From Oscillospiraceae bacterium (GTDB lineage: Bacteria > Bacillota > Clostridia > Oscillospirales > Ruminococcaceae), in the NCBI GenBank assembly GCA_022835495.1, contig BQOK01000001.1:3472001-3536000 (forward strand): a stretch of DNA of 64,000 nt, read 5' to 3'. The translations under genes were made by a program, and so were the position numbers. Below, one piece after another: positions 25,329 through 32,693 of the stretch. The notes under the pieces are model-generated. The model was not told the origin of the DNA. It saw only the letters and a list, made by a program, of their open reading frames with translations, and did no database searches. The number at the start of each line of letters is the position of its first letter. Positions within the stretch are counted from its first letter, which is position 1.

Positions 25329-26936
25329 CTATTCCGCTGCCCCATTGTCCCCACCGGCGCCTTCTGTTCCCGGAGTTGTCCCGTCATTGGCTGGCGTATC
25401 TGTGGGCACGTCTGTAGGCACATCTGTAGGCGTCTCCGTAGGTGTGTCTGTGGGCGCATTCGTAGGTGTATCTGTGGGCGTATTTGTAGGAGTATCGGTC
25501 GGCGTGTCCGTAGGTGTATCCGTCGGCACATCCGGGCTCGGATTGGGGGACGGATCCGGGCTGGGCGAAGGGCTTGGGCTGGGCGTGGGCTTCAGGCCCG
25601 CGCACTTCTCCGGGTCGCGGCCGCAGATCGGGCAGTCGTAGTTCCAGGTCGTCTGATCATTGGGGTCGCACCAGTGGCTGCCGCAGATGCAGTAGGGGGT
25701 GGGCTCCGGCCCGTCATCCACCTTGCGGAAATTCGCCGTCACCACCACGCCGTTGGCGTCGGCGTCGGAGGGAACGGTAAACGCAACGGTGGCGCTGCCG
25801 TCCACATGGCCAATGGTGGCGCTCCAGCCCGCAAATTCCCAGCCCTCGTTGGGCACTGCGGTCACAGCGCTGCACTGCTGGCCCTTTTTCACGCTCTGGC
25901 TTGTGGCGCCCTCAATGCGGCCGCCCTCGGAAGCGATAAACTCCACCGGCACCTTGGCGCCGCGCACCGCAATGGGGTCGTTGCTGATCAGGCCCGCGGG
26001 CACCCCGATCACCTTGGGGATCTTTTTCAAAGGCTTCGGGCGGGTGTCCTCGGTGATATAGGCGTGGGTACGCACATACGCAAAGAAGGCGCGCACACCG
26101 TTCTGGTTCAGGTGCACACCGTCGCCCAGGGTGTAGTCCTTTTTTGCCCAGCCGGTGGCAGGGTCCTCCAGCGCCTCGCTGCTGTCCAGATATTTATAGC
26201 CCTCCTGCTCGCACATCTTCGCGATGGCGGCGTTCAGCCGGTCCACCTGTTTCATCGAGAGGTTCGAGTTCTCGCGCTCTTTATCCAGCGGAGGGATGGC
26301 GTTCACAATGATGTCGGCATAGGGGTAGGCGTCGTGAATGGCCTTCAGCCCCTTTTTATAATTGGAGATGAACGTATCGGTGTCCATGGTGAGGTTGTTG
26401 GTGCCAAACCCAATGATCACCCGTTTGGGCTGCAGGATCTTCACCGCCTCGGGCATGGTCACCTTGTCGGAATAGCCCTGAAATTCCTCGCACTTCAGGC
26501 TGGTGATCGAGGTAACCCCCATGCTGGTCACGCCGATGTTGTTTTCCAGGCTGGTGAACGCGACCTTGCTGTTGTCGCTGGCACTATACATCATATAGCG
26601 CACCGTGTTGGAGTCGCCCAAAAACAAGGTCTCGTCGATGTATTCCTGGCCGGCGTCCTCGGTCAGCGGCAGGATCGTGCCGCTGAACTGCTCTTTGTCC
26701 ACCTTTTCCGTGGCGGTGTAGGTCAGATCATCCGCCGGCTCAGACCAGGCTGAACTGCTGCCGCTGGCGCTGGCAGGCGCCGCCGCGTGGGCCCGCACCG
26801 CCCAAAAGATCAGGGCCGCAATCAAAATAATAAGCACCGCGCCGGCGCCCGCCAGCGTGGGCAGGCCCGCGGGACCTTTCAGGAATGCCCGGAACCGGTT
26901 AGCGCCGGCGCCGTGTTGTTTCTTGTTGGAAGCCAT
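25329..26936 (-). CDS. Membrane-anchored SGNH hydrolase with InlB-like repeat and Pro-Thr tail
   Basis: A 535-residue surface protein. A basic N-terminus and one membrane helix (about residues 28-48) are followed by an SGNH/GDSL esterase domain (about 95-300) with block I FLGDSNTV (Ser109), block III FGTNNL and block V DGVHLNQNG. A divergent InlB B-repeat-like domain follows (WEFAGWSATIGHVDGSATV, about 345-415), then a cysteine-rich motif (CICGSHWCDP and CPICGRDPEKC) that may bind metal, and a Pro-Thr-Asp repeat tail of about 90 residues. It probably deacylates cell-wall or host glycans at the cell surface. The start at 26936 is supported by an AAAGGTGG site. No LPXTG anchor is seen. Confidence 0.88.
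   Translation of the reverse strand: MASNKKQHGAGANRFRAFLKGPAGLPTLAGAGAVLIILIAALIFWAVRAHAAAPASASGSSSAWSEPADDLTYTATEKVDKEQFSGTILPLTEDAGQEYIDETLFLGDSNTVRYMMYSASDNSKVAFTSLENNIGVTSMGVTSITSLKCEEFQGYSDKVTMPEAVKILQPKRVIIGFGTNNLTMDTDTFISNYKKGLKAIHDAYPYADIIVNAIPPLDKERENSNLSMKQVDRLNAAIAKMCEQEGYKYLDSSEALEDPATGWAKKDYTLGDGVHLNQNGVRAFFAYVRTHAYITEDTRPKPLKKIPKVIGVPAGLISNDPIAVRGAKVPVEFIASEGGRIEGATSQSVKKGQQCSAVTAVPNEGWEFAGWSATIGHVDGSATVAFTVPSDADANGVVVTANFRKVDDGPEPTPYCICGSHWCDPNDQTTWNYDCPICGRDPEKCAGLKPTPSPSPSPSPDPSPNPSPDVPTDTPTDTPTDTPTNTPTDTPTNAPTDTPTETPTDVPTDVPTDTPANDGTTPGTEGAGGDNGAAE
25395..25534 (-). repeat. Tandem 12-bp repeats encoding the PTDT tail
   Basis: About a dozen degenerate 12-bp units encode PTDT, PTNT, PTNA, PTET and PTDV tetrapeptides in register at the 3' end of the SGNH gene. 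Third-position variation between units shows the array has diverged while the peptide was kept. Repeat-number variation between strains is likely. Confidence 0.85.
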
Positions 26937-27083
26937 GCTGCATCCACCTTTCCTCAAGACCCGGCGGCTTGCCGGGGCAGTTGCGCACATAAGCATTTCT
27001 ATTTTACACTATTTTGCCTGCAAGCGCAAACCCCGAGATGGTTTTTCCTGTTTTTTTACACATTTCTGGCAAAAGCCGCCAAA

Positions 27084-27136
27084 GCCCCGGGCGGGCCGGC
27101 GGCAAGGCCCCCGCCCTGCGCCGGCCCGCCCGGGGC
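27084..27136 (-). terminator. GC-rich hairpin after the ECF S-component gene
   Basis: GCCCCGGGCGGGCCGGCG (27084-27101) and its perfect reverse complement (27119-27136) form an 18-bp stem with a 17-base loop, 33 bases after the S-component stop. The minus-strand sequence after it (TTTGGCGGCTTTTG) is only mildly U-rich. Confidence 0.55.
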
Positions 27137-27169
27137 CTCTGTCCTCTTGAACTCTGCAGCATTTCCCCG

Positions 27170-27742
27170 TCAGGTCAAAGCGCCGCGGAACAGCCCCGCC
27201 CGCTTGAGGGCCGGGCGAAGCGCCTCGGCCAGCAGCACCGAGCACACCACCGCAATCAGGGCGTTCACCAGGGTAACCGGCAGCTTCACGGTCACGGTTT
27301 CCAGAATGGCCACGTTCCAGGCAAAGCCCTTGATAAAATGCCCCGACAGGATGTTTTTGCTCACGTACAATACGCAATAGCTCACCGCCCCGGCCACGCC
27401 AGCCACCCAATAGCCAGCGTGCCGGTTCAGGGGCAGCTTTTTGGCCAGGGTTCCCGCCACAAAGGCCATGGCGAATTTATTGATGGCCGTGATCCAGAAT
27501 TCCGGCGCCCAGGCGGGGTCCATCAGGTCGAACAGCCCCGAGCCGATGCCGGCCGCAAGCCCCCCCGGCACGCCTCCAAACAAAAGCCCGCTCAAAAGGC
27601 ACATCACATTTCCCATGTGCACCTTTGCCTTGCCCAGGGGGCTGGGGATGTCGATGCCGATGTAGGTAAAAATAAATACCATTGCGGCCAGCATGCCCAC
27701 CACGGCCAGGCGCCGCACTGCCAAACTGTTTTTTTGTTCCAT
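27170..27742 (-). CDS. ECF transporter S component
   Basis: A 190-residue membrane protein with about six helices, the small-vitamin substrate-binding subunit type of energy-coupling-factor importers. GKAKVHMGNVMCLLSGLLFGGVPGGLAAGIGSGLFD near residues 30-65 is the conserved S-component core. It needs shared EcfA/A'/T proteins, which are not encoded here. The ATG at 27742 has a GGAGGG eight bases upstream; the preceding GTG sits on that site. It is transcribed divergently from a MocR-type, PLP-binding regulator, so vitamin B6 (pyridoxine/pyridoxamine) is the most likely ligand. That specificity is inference. Confidence 0.85.
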   Translation of the reverse strand: MEQKNSLAVRRLAVVGMLAAMVFIFTYIGIDIPSPLGKAKVHMGNVMCLLSGLLFGGVPGGLAAGIGSGLFDLMDPAWAPEFWITAINKFAMAFVAGTLAKKLPLNRHAGYWVAGVAGAVSYCVLYVSKNILSGHFIKGFAWNVAILETVTVKLPVTLVNALIAVVCSVLLAEALRPALKRAGLFRGALT

Positions 27743-27766
27743 TCTGAACACCCTCCCTCGCGGGGC

Positions 27767-27804
27767 TTGACTTTTAACGCCCCGCGTTCTATGCTCTCAT
27801 TATA
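27767..27804. promoter_or_regulatory. Divergent promoters between the ECF gene and the MocR regulator
   Basis: On the plus strand TTGACT (27767-27772) and TATGCT (27790-27795) are 17 bp apart, a good promoter for the regulator. On the minus strand TATAAT (27799-27804) lacks a matching -35, so the transporter promoter looks activator-dependent. The two promoters nearly overlap, so one bound regulator could control both. Confidence 0.65.
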
Positions 27805-27879
27805 AGAAATTCTGATCCTATTAAAATATCCAGACAATAACTTTTTTATGGGTTCAGTTTTAAACCATGGAGGGATTTT

Positions 27880-29286
27880 ATGCTCCGGATCTCGTTTGGG
27901 CGGGCCGCCGGGCCGGGGGCCCCGCCGCTCTATGAACAGCTGTACCGGGCGGTGGCCGCGCAGATCCGGGCCGGGGAGCTGGCAGCCGGGGAACGGATGC
28001 CCGGCAAGCGCAGCCTGGCCGGGGAGCTGGGCCTGAGTGTAAACACGGTAGACACCGCCTATCAGCTGCTGGCCGCCGAGGGCTGGCTGGAAGCGCGGCC
28101 GCGCTCGGGCTTTTTTGTGCTTCCCTACGAGCGGCCTCTGGCCGCCGCACAGCCCCCCGGGCAAGCGGCGCCCACCCCGCCGCTCGCCCCCGCCTGGCAA
28201 TACGATCTTTCCACCGGCGGGGTGGACACGGGCCTGTTCCCCTTCCGCACCTGGGGGCGCATCCAAAAAGAGCTGCTCTACAGCCAGCCCGAATTGCTGG
28301 CCCACGGCCATCCCCAGGGGGACGGGGACCTGCGCCAGGCCATTGCCGCCTACCTGCGGGCTTACCGCGGGGTGGACTGCGACCCCGGCCAGGTGGTGGT
28401 GGGCGCGGGGGTGGAATACCTTCTGGGCCTGGTGGGCCGCCTTGCGGCCGGGCGCACCGCCGCGCTGGAGGACCCGGGCTATGGCCGGCCCGGGCGCATT
28501 CTGGAGAACAGCGGCCTGACCTGCCTGCCGGTGCCGGTGGATGGGCAGGGCCTGGACCCCGCCGCTCTGGCCGCCTGCGGGGCAGACCTTGTATACGTGA
28601 CCCCCAGCCATCAGTTCCCCACCGGGGCCGTGATGCCGGCCGGGCGCCGGGCCGCCCTGCTGCGCTGGGCTGCCGCGGCCCCCGGCCGCCTGATCCTGGA
28701 AGACGACTACGACTCGGAGTTCCGGTTCGGCATCCGCCCCCTGCCAAGCCTGCAGGGCATGGCAGGGCGGGACGGGCCGGTGGTCTATCTCTCCACCTTT
28801 TCCCGCAGCCTGGCGCCCAGCATCCGCATTGCTTACATGGTGCTGCCCACCCACCTGTTGGAGCCCTTCCGGCAGGCGTTCGGCAGCTATTCCTCCACCG
28901 TGAGCCGGTTTGAGCAGCAGACCCTGCGGCTTTTTTTGCAGCGGGGGCACTATGCGCGCCATCTGGCCAGGGCCAGGGGCCAGTACAAGGCCCGGATGCT
29001 CGCCCTCACCGGGGCGCTGGAGGCTGAATTTGGCCCCGGGGCGCTGGAATTTTACGGCCAGCATACCGGGCTGCACCTGCTGCTGCGCTGCCCCGGTGCC
29101 CCCCCGGAGGCTGAGATGGTGCGGGCCGCCCGGGCGGCTGGGGTGCGGCTGGCCGGCCTGAGCGCCTACTGCCGCGCGCCCGCCGCCCCCACCCTTCTGG
29201 ACCACACGGTGGTGATTGGTTATGGCGCACTGCCGCCGGAACAGATCGTCCCGCTGGCCAAAGCTTTAAAAGCCGCCTGGAGCTGA
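27880..29286 (+). CDS. MocR/PdxR-type regulator: GntR DNA-binding domain fused to an aminotransferase-like domain
   Basis: A 468-residue fusion. Residues 5-75 form a GntR winged helix (LYEQLYRAVAAQIRAGELAAGERMPGKRSLAGELGLSVNTVDTAY). About 105-468 form a fold-I aminotransferase-like domain with the PLP-lysine region YLSTFSRSLAPSIRIAYMV. In that stretch the residue at the usual lysine position reads S-R-S, as if the Schiff-base lysine were absent or displaced. MocR proteins use PLP as a co-effector and usually control vitamin B6 or GABA genes. It faces the ECF S-component gene across a 137-base promoter region, its likely target. A hairpin at 29268-29302 overlaps the stop codon. Confidence 0.9.
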   Translation: MLRISFGRAAGPGAPPLYEQLYRAVAAQIRAGELAAGERMPGKRSLAGELGLSVNTVDTAYQLLAAEGWLEARPRSGFFVLPYERPLAAAQPPGQAAPTPPLAPAWQYDLSTGGVDTGLFPFRTWGRIQKELLYSQPELLAHGHPQGDGDLRQAIAAYLRAYRGVDCDPGQVVVGAGVEYLLGLVGRLAAGRTAALEDPGYGRPGRILENSGLTCLPVPVDGQGLDPAALAACGADLVYVTPSHQFPTGAVMPAGRRAALLRWAAAAPGRLILEDDYDSEFRFGIRPLPSLQGMAGRDGPVVYLSTFSRSLAPSIRIAYMVLPTHLLEPFRQAFGSYSSTVSRFEQQTLRLFLQRGHYARHLARARGQYKARMLALTGALEAEFGPGALEFYGQHTGLHLLLRCPGAPPEAEMVRAARAAGVRLAGLSAYCRAPAAPTLLDHTVVIGYGALPPEQIVPLAKALKAAWS

Positions 29287-29302
29287 GCTCCAGGCGGCTT
29301 TT
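29268..29302. terminator. Terminator spanning the MocR stop codon
   Basis: AAAAGCCGCCTGGAGC (29268-29283) and GCTCCAGGCGGCTTTT (29287-29302) are perfect 16-bp arms around TGA, the stop codon itself. It is symmetric enough to serve the converging LCP-like gene ending at 29308 as well. Confidence 0.85.
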
Positions 29303-29307
29303 ATGCT

Positions 29308-30513
29308 TTATTCCAGGCTGCCCGCCGGGGCTGCCGCCTGCGGCGGCAGGGTGGGCGTGGCCGTGGGGCCGCCCGGCTCCTCTTCCGCCGTTCCCCCCAC
29401 GGGGGTGGGGCTTGCAGCGGGGGAAGGCTGCCCCATGCCCCCCGCCCCCGGGGCAGAGGGAACGGGCACGCCCCCTGTCTGCCGGGCGTCCGCCGTGGGC
29501 TGCGGCGAACCCTGGCTTTCGGGCGCGGCGGAGCCTCCGCCTGCGGCAGCTGTGGGCTGCGGCGAGGGGCTGGCGGTCTGCTGCCCTTCCCCCAACGGGT
29601 CGCTTACCGGGGCGGGCGTTGCATACAGCGGTTTTTCAGCTGTTTCGCCTGTGGCGGGCACAAACCGCAGCTTGGCAAACGCAATGCTGTCCTCTCCGAA
29701 TTCATACCGCTGCGCCTGTTGGTCGTAGCGCCCGGCCACCGGCTCGGCCTGTACCTCCGCCTGCTTTTTTGCCAGCCAGCGGAAGGTGTTCTCCAGCGTA
29801 TAAAAATCGGCGGCCGTCAGGTCGGTGAGCAGGCTGCCGCTCTGTTTGCGCAGCCCGGCGGGGATCGTGTCGGCCAGGTTGTCCAGCTGTTGGCGCAGCG
29901 CGGCGTCCCAAACCGCCGCACGCACCCGTGCCGCGCGGGCGGGCGGCAGGCCCAGCCCCGTTATAAAGGCGTTTGCTTCGGCCGGCGGCAGGCTCAGCAC
30001 AGGGTCCGCTTCCAGCCCCAGGGCTGCCAGCGCTTCCTGGTCCAGCAGGCCTGTCAGATTTACCCGGGGCGGTTCCAGCTGCCCCCACAGCTTGCCCAGC
30101 GTGTCCGGCGTGACGGCCAGGTATTTGTCAATGCGGATGTTCAGGGTGGCGGCCAGCAGCGCCGCCGCCCGGGCCGGGCCTGCGCTGGAATAGCTGTCGG
30201 CCAGCAGCACCGTGCCGCCCGGCGCCAAAAGAACGCTCTCGGCAGGCACCGGGCACAGGTGAAGCACCCCGTTCTGTGCGTCCAGGCGCACCAACACAAA
30301 GCCAGGCTGTTCCGCGGCCACCGTTACCAGCACGGTAAGATCGGTCTCGGCCCCGGGCCCGCCCAAGGGCACCCCGCTCTGGCTTTTTTCCGCCTGCCGT
30401 GCCTGGCCCCCCTGCCAGCCAGAATAAAAGATCAGCCCGCCCAGCAGCGGCAGCAGAATGGCCAGCGTCAAAAAAAACGAGAGCCAAAACGCTTTCGCCC
30501 CGCTTTTTCGCAT
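29308..30513 (-). CDS. Degenerate LCP (LytR-CpsA-Psr)-like membrane protein with Pro-rich tail
   Basis: A 401-residue protein. A basic N-terminus and one membrane helix (about residues 8-30) are followed by an extracytoplasmic domain whose strand order resembles the LCP fold: FVLVRLDAQNGVLHLCPVP, then ATLNIRIDKYLAVTPDTLGKLWGQL, like the LCP LLVRVDP..SIPRDT and GVPIDHYVVV regions. The catalytic RDT of LCP glycan ligases is replaced by PAES, so ligase activity is doubtful. The last 110 residues are a Pro/Ala/Thr/Gly-rich linker. The ATG at 30513 has an AGGAGGGGAGG site. It lies divergent from the 51-aa protein gene. The family call is by eye and moderate. Confidence 0.6.
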   Translation of the reverse strand: MRKSGAKAFWLSFFLTLAILLPLLGGLIFYSGWQGGQARQAEKSQSGVPLGGPGAETDLTVLVTVAAEQPGFVLVRLDAQNGVLHLCPVPAESVLLAPGGTVLLADSYSSAGPARAAALLAATLNIRIDKYLAVTPDTLGKLWGQLEPPRVNLTGLLDQEALAALGLEADPVLSLPPAEANAFITGLGLPPARAARVRAAVWDAALRQQLDNLADTIPAGLRKQSGSLLTDLTAADFYTLENTFRWLAKKQAEVQAEPVAGRYDQQAQRYEFGEDSIAFAKLRFVPATGETAEKPLYATPAPVSDPLGEGQQTASPSPQPTAAAGGGSAAPESQGSPQPTADARQTGGVPVPSAPGAGGMGQPSPAASPTPVGGTAEEEPGGPTATPTLPPQAAAPAGSLE

Positions 30514-30600
30514 GGGCCTCCCCTCCTTTTTCCAAGTGATGTGGCGCATATAGCATGGTCCAATCGCAAACCTTATATGCGTAAAGGAGGGTGAACGAAA

Positions 30601-30756
30601 ATGGAAAAGCACCCCGAACTGGATGCGCTGCCTCATATGGTGCGCCAGGTGGTGGAGGCCGCCCGCCCCGCCCACAACGACCCCCTTGGCAGCTATACCG
30701 GCGTTCCGGCCGACGAGGCAGACGCCGTGCCCGTGCAGGACGCGGACGATCTTTAA
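30601..30756 (+). CDS. Small acidic protein of 51 residues, function unknown
   Basis: The frame reads MEKHPELDALPHMVRQVVEA and ends PVQDADDL. It has a textbook AAAGGAGGG ribosome site about seven bases before the ATG, and a strong terminator follows immediately, so it is a real transcription unit despite its size. The sequence has an N-terminal amphipathic helix and a polar, acidic C-terminal half (SYTGVPADEADAVPVQDADDL), with no signal peptide and no cysteines. It is divergent from the LCP-like gene, 87 bases away. I do not recognise a named family. Confidence 0.75.
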   Translation: MEKHPELDALPHMVRQVVEAARPAHNDPLGSYTGVPADEADAVPVQDADDL

Positions 30757-30761
30757 AAGGC

Positions 30762-30803
30762 GGCTCCCCCAAAGCAGGATCTGCTTTGGGGGAGCCTCTT
30801 TTT
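30762..30803 (+). terminator. Terminator after the 51-aa protein gene
   Basis: GGCTCCCCCAAAGCAG (30762-30777) and CTGCTTTGGGGGAGCC (30781-30796) form a perfect 16-bp stem with a GAT loop, then TCTTTTT. It starts six bases after the stop codon. Confidence 0.9.
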
Positions 30804-30806
30804 CAC

Positions 30807-30836
30807 TTGCGCCCCGGGCCCGCCGTGGGCTATACT
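30807..30836 (+). promoter_or_regulatory. Promoter of the AraC/GyrI regulator
   Basis: TTGCGC (30807-30812) and TATACT (30831-30836) are 18 bp apart, 89 bases before the ATG. The -10 is strong and the -35 weak. Confidence 0.55.
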
Positions 30837-30848
30837 TAAAAAACACAG

Positions 30849-30875
30849 CTCTCTTTTCCGGGCAGGAAAAGAGAG
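30849..30875. promoter_or_regulatory. Inverted repeat in the leader of the AraC/GyrI regulator
   Basis: CTCTCTTTTCC (30849-30859) and GGAAAAGAGAG (30865-30875) are perfect 11-bp arms around GGGCA, beginning just after the predicted transcription start. Its position suggests an autoregulatory operator or an RNA hairpin; without a following U-run it is not a terminator. Confidence 0.6.
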
Positions 30876-30924
30876 GACGGATCCCTTTTCCGGTGGTATT
30901 CTGAAGCTGTAAGGAGCTGATGAG

Positions 30925-31785
30925 ATGGACTGGCTGGACCGCATGAACCGCGCCCTGGAATACATCGAGGCGAACCTGAGCGGGCAGATCGAGCTGGAAC
31001 AGGCCGCGCGCATTGCCTGCTGCTCGCCTTTTCATTTTCAGCGCATGTTCTCCTATATTGCAGACCTGCCGCTGGCAGAGTACATCCGCCGCCGGCGCAT
31101 GAGCCGTGCAGCGGCCGATCTGCAGGCGGGCGAACGCGTGCTGGATGTGGCGCTGAAATACGGCTACAATTCCCCCACCGCCTTTAACCGGGCGTTCCAG
31201 GCTGTGCACGGCCTGCCGCCCTCCCGGGCGGGCAGCGGGGGCGCCGTGGTAAAAGCCTACCCTCCCATCAGCTTCCAAATCACCATCAAAGGAGAGGTAG
31301 AAATGGAATACCGCATTGAAAAAAAGCCCGCCATCCGCATTGTGGGCAGCAAAACAAGCTTTACAGGGGGCCAGGCCCAGGGCTTTGCCCAGATTCCCGG
31401 CCAGTGGACCCAGGCGGCACAGGCCGGCCTGATCCCCCGCCTGTGCGCATTGATGGACGGCGAGCCCAAAGGCATTTTAGGGGTGTGCAGCATCGCGGAC
31501 GGCCAGGCGTTTGACTATTACATTGCCGTCGCCTCTGCCCAGCCCGCGCCCGAAGACCTCTTTTCCTTCGAGATCCCCGCCGCCACCTGGGCGATCTTCG
31601 ATTGTGTGGGCCCGCTGCCGGGCGCGATGCAGGCGCTGCAAAAGCGTATTTTTTCCGAGTGGCTGCCCACCTCCGGCTATGAATACGCAAGCGCCCCGGA
31701 CATTGAGCTGTATTTTGAGGGCGATCGAAGCGCGGCCGGCTACCGCAGCCAGGTCTGGCTGCCCGTGTTCAAGGCAAAGGGTTGA
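30925..31785 (+). CDS. AraC-family regulator with GyrI-like ligand-binding domain
   Basis: A 286-residue regulator. An N-terminal AraC double helix-turn-helix (residues 5-105; LEQAARIACCSPFHFQRMFSYI and VLDVALKYGYNSPTAFNRAFQAVHG) is followed by a C-terminal GyrI/Rob-type effector domain (about 130-286; MEYRIEKKPAIRIVGSK). This order matches Rob/TipAL-like multidrug and stress regulators, which respond to amphipathic compounds. A GTAAGGAG site precedes the ATG. No target gene is adjacent; autoregulation through the inverted repeat at 30849-30875 is possible. Confidence 0.9.
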   Translation: MDWLDRMNRALEYIEANLSGQIELEQAARIACCSPFHFQRMFSYIADLPLAEYIRRRRMSRAAADLQAGERVLDVALKYGYNSPTAFNRAFQAVHGLPPSRAGSGGAVVKAYPPISFQITIKGEVEMEYRIEKKPAIRIVGSKTSFTGGQAQGFAQIPGQWTQAAQAGLIPRLCALMDGEPKGILGVCSIADGQAFDYYIAVASAQPAPEDLFSFEIPAATWAIFDCVGPLPGAMQALQKRIFSEWLPTSGYEYASAPDIELYFEGDRSAAGYRSQVWLPVFKAKG

Positions 31786-31807
31786 GCCCACCCCCGCCTG
31801 TACCGCA

Positions 31808-31847
31808 CAGAGCGGCCCCCGGAACCGTAGTTCCGGGGGCCGCTCTG
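31808..31847. terminator. Hairpin between convergent AraC/GyrI and rlmA genes
   Basis: CAGAGCGGCCCCCGGAAC (31808-31825) and GTTCCGGGGGCCGCTCTG (31830-31847) form a perfect 18-bp stem with a CGTA loop. Neither side has a proper U-run, but the location between convergent genes supports a role in transcription ending. Confidence 0.55.
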
Positions 31848-31856
31848 CATTACGCT

Positions 31857-32693
31857 TCAGCTCTGCTTTTGAAACACCAAAAACCGGAAGCCGATGGGGG
31901 TTTCCAGCACCGTTTGCCGTGCCAGGCGGGCGGCGCCGTCTGCCGGGGTCTTCCAGTAATAAGGGGTCATGGCAAACAGGGCCTGTACCTGCGCGCCCTC
32001 GGCACGCAGCTGCGCCTTTACCTCCTGTTCCCCTGTCTGAATAAAACCCTCGTACCCGATCTGCCGGACCGGGTTCTCATAAGGCCGGTCGTACAACACC
32101 GCCTTCAGCCCCATCAGGTGGTCCGCGGTGGGCACCGCATAGATAAGGCGGCCGCCCGGGGCAAGGCAGCGCAAAAACTCACTGCGCGCAAAAGGCGAAA
32201 ATACATTCAGCGCCAAATCCGCCCAGCCGCCCGCCACAGGTGCGGCAAAGCTGCTGGCCACGGCAAACTCGGCGCAGGGCAGGCGCCGCTTCGCGGCCAG
32301 GCGCACGGCGGGCTTTGCAATGTCCCACCCGGCAAGGCAAAACAGCCGGCCCGCGCCAGCCAGCGCGGCGCACACCGCCGCGTCATAGTAGCCCTCGCCG
32401 CAGCCCGCATCCAGAATGTGCAGTTCTTTGCCCGCTGCCGGGGCTGCGGCGCACAGGCCGGCCAACGCCTCTGCAAAAGGGGCATAAGCCCCGCTCTGCA
32501 AAAAGGCATGGCGGGCCGCCACCATCTCTTTGCTGTCGCCCGGGGCTTTGCTGCGCATGCGGCTGGCAGGCAGAAGATGCGCATACCCCTCCTTTGCCAG
32601 ATCGAAGCTGTGCCCTTTACAGCAGCGCAGCGCGCCGCCCGTGTGGGCCAGCGCGCCGCCGCATACCGGGCAGCAAAAAGCCGACCGGTTCAT
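31857..32693 (-). CDS. rlmA: 23S rRNA (guanine-N1) methyltransferase, RlmA type
   Basis: A 278-residue enzyme. An N-terminal zinc module (CPVCGG at residues 8-13, then C and H in LRCCKGHSFD) is followed by LAKEGYAHLL, which is diagnostic for RlmA, and a class-I methyltransferase core with SAM loop ILDAGCGEGYYD (about 92-103). It methylates a guanine of the 23S rRNA helix 35 loop; in the TlrB/RlmA-II branch this affects macrolide binding. The ATG overlaps the helicase stop by four bases, so it is coupled to the DEAD-box gene as a ribosome-maturation pair. Confidence 0.92.
   Translation of the reverse strand: MNRSAFCCPVCGGALAHTGGALRCCKGHSFDLAKEGYAHLLPASRMRSKAPGDSKEMVAARHAFLQSGAYAPFAEALAGLCAAAPAAGKELHILDAGCGEGYYDAAVCAALAGAGRLFCLAGWDIAKPAVRLAAKRRLPCAEFAVASSFAAPVAGGWADLALNVFSPFARSEFLRCLAPGGRLIYAVPTADHLMGLKAVLYDRPYENPVRQIGYEGFIQTGEQEVKAQLRAEGAQVQALFAMTPYYWKTPADGAARLARQTVLETPIGFRFLVFQKQS

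Noticed and set aside
25380-25560. Short repeats suggesting a CRISPR array
   Set aside because: Units are 12 bp, without spacers, in frame, and encode PTDT-type peptides of the SGNH protein.
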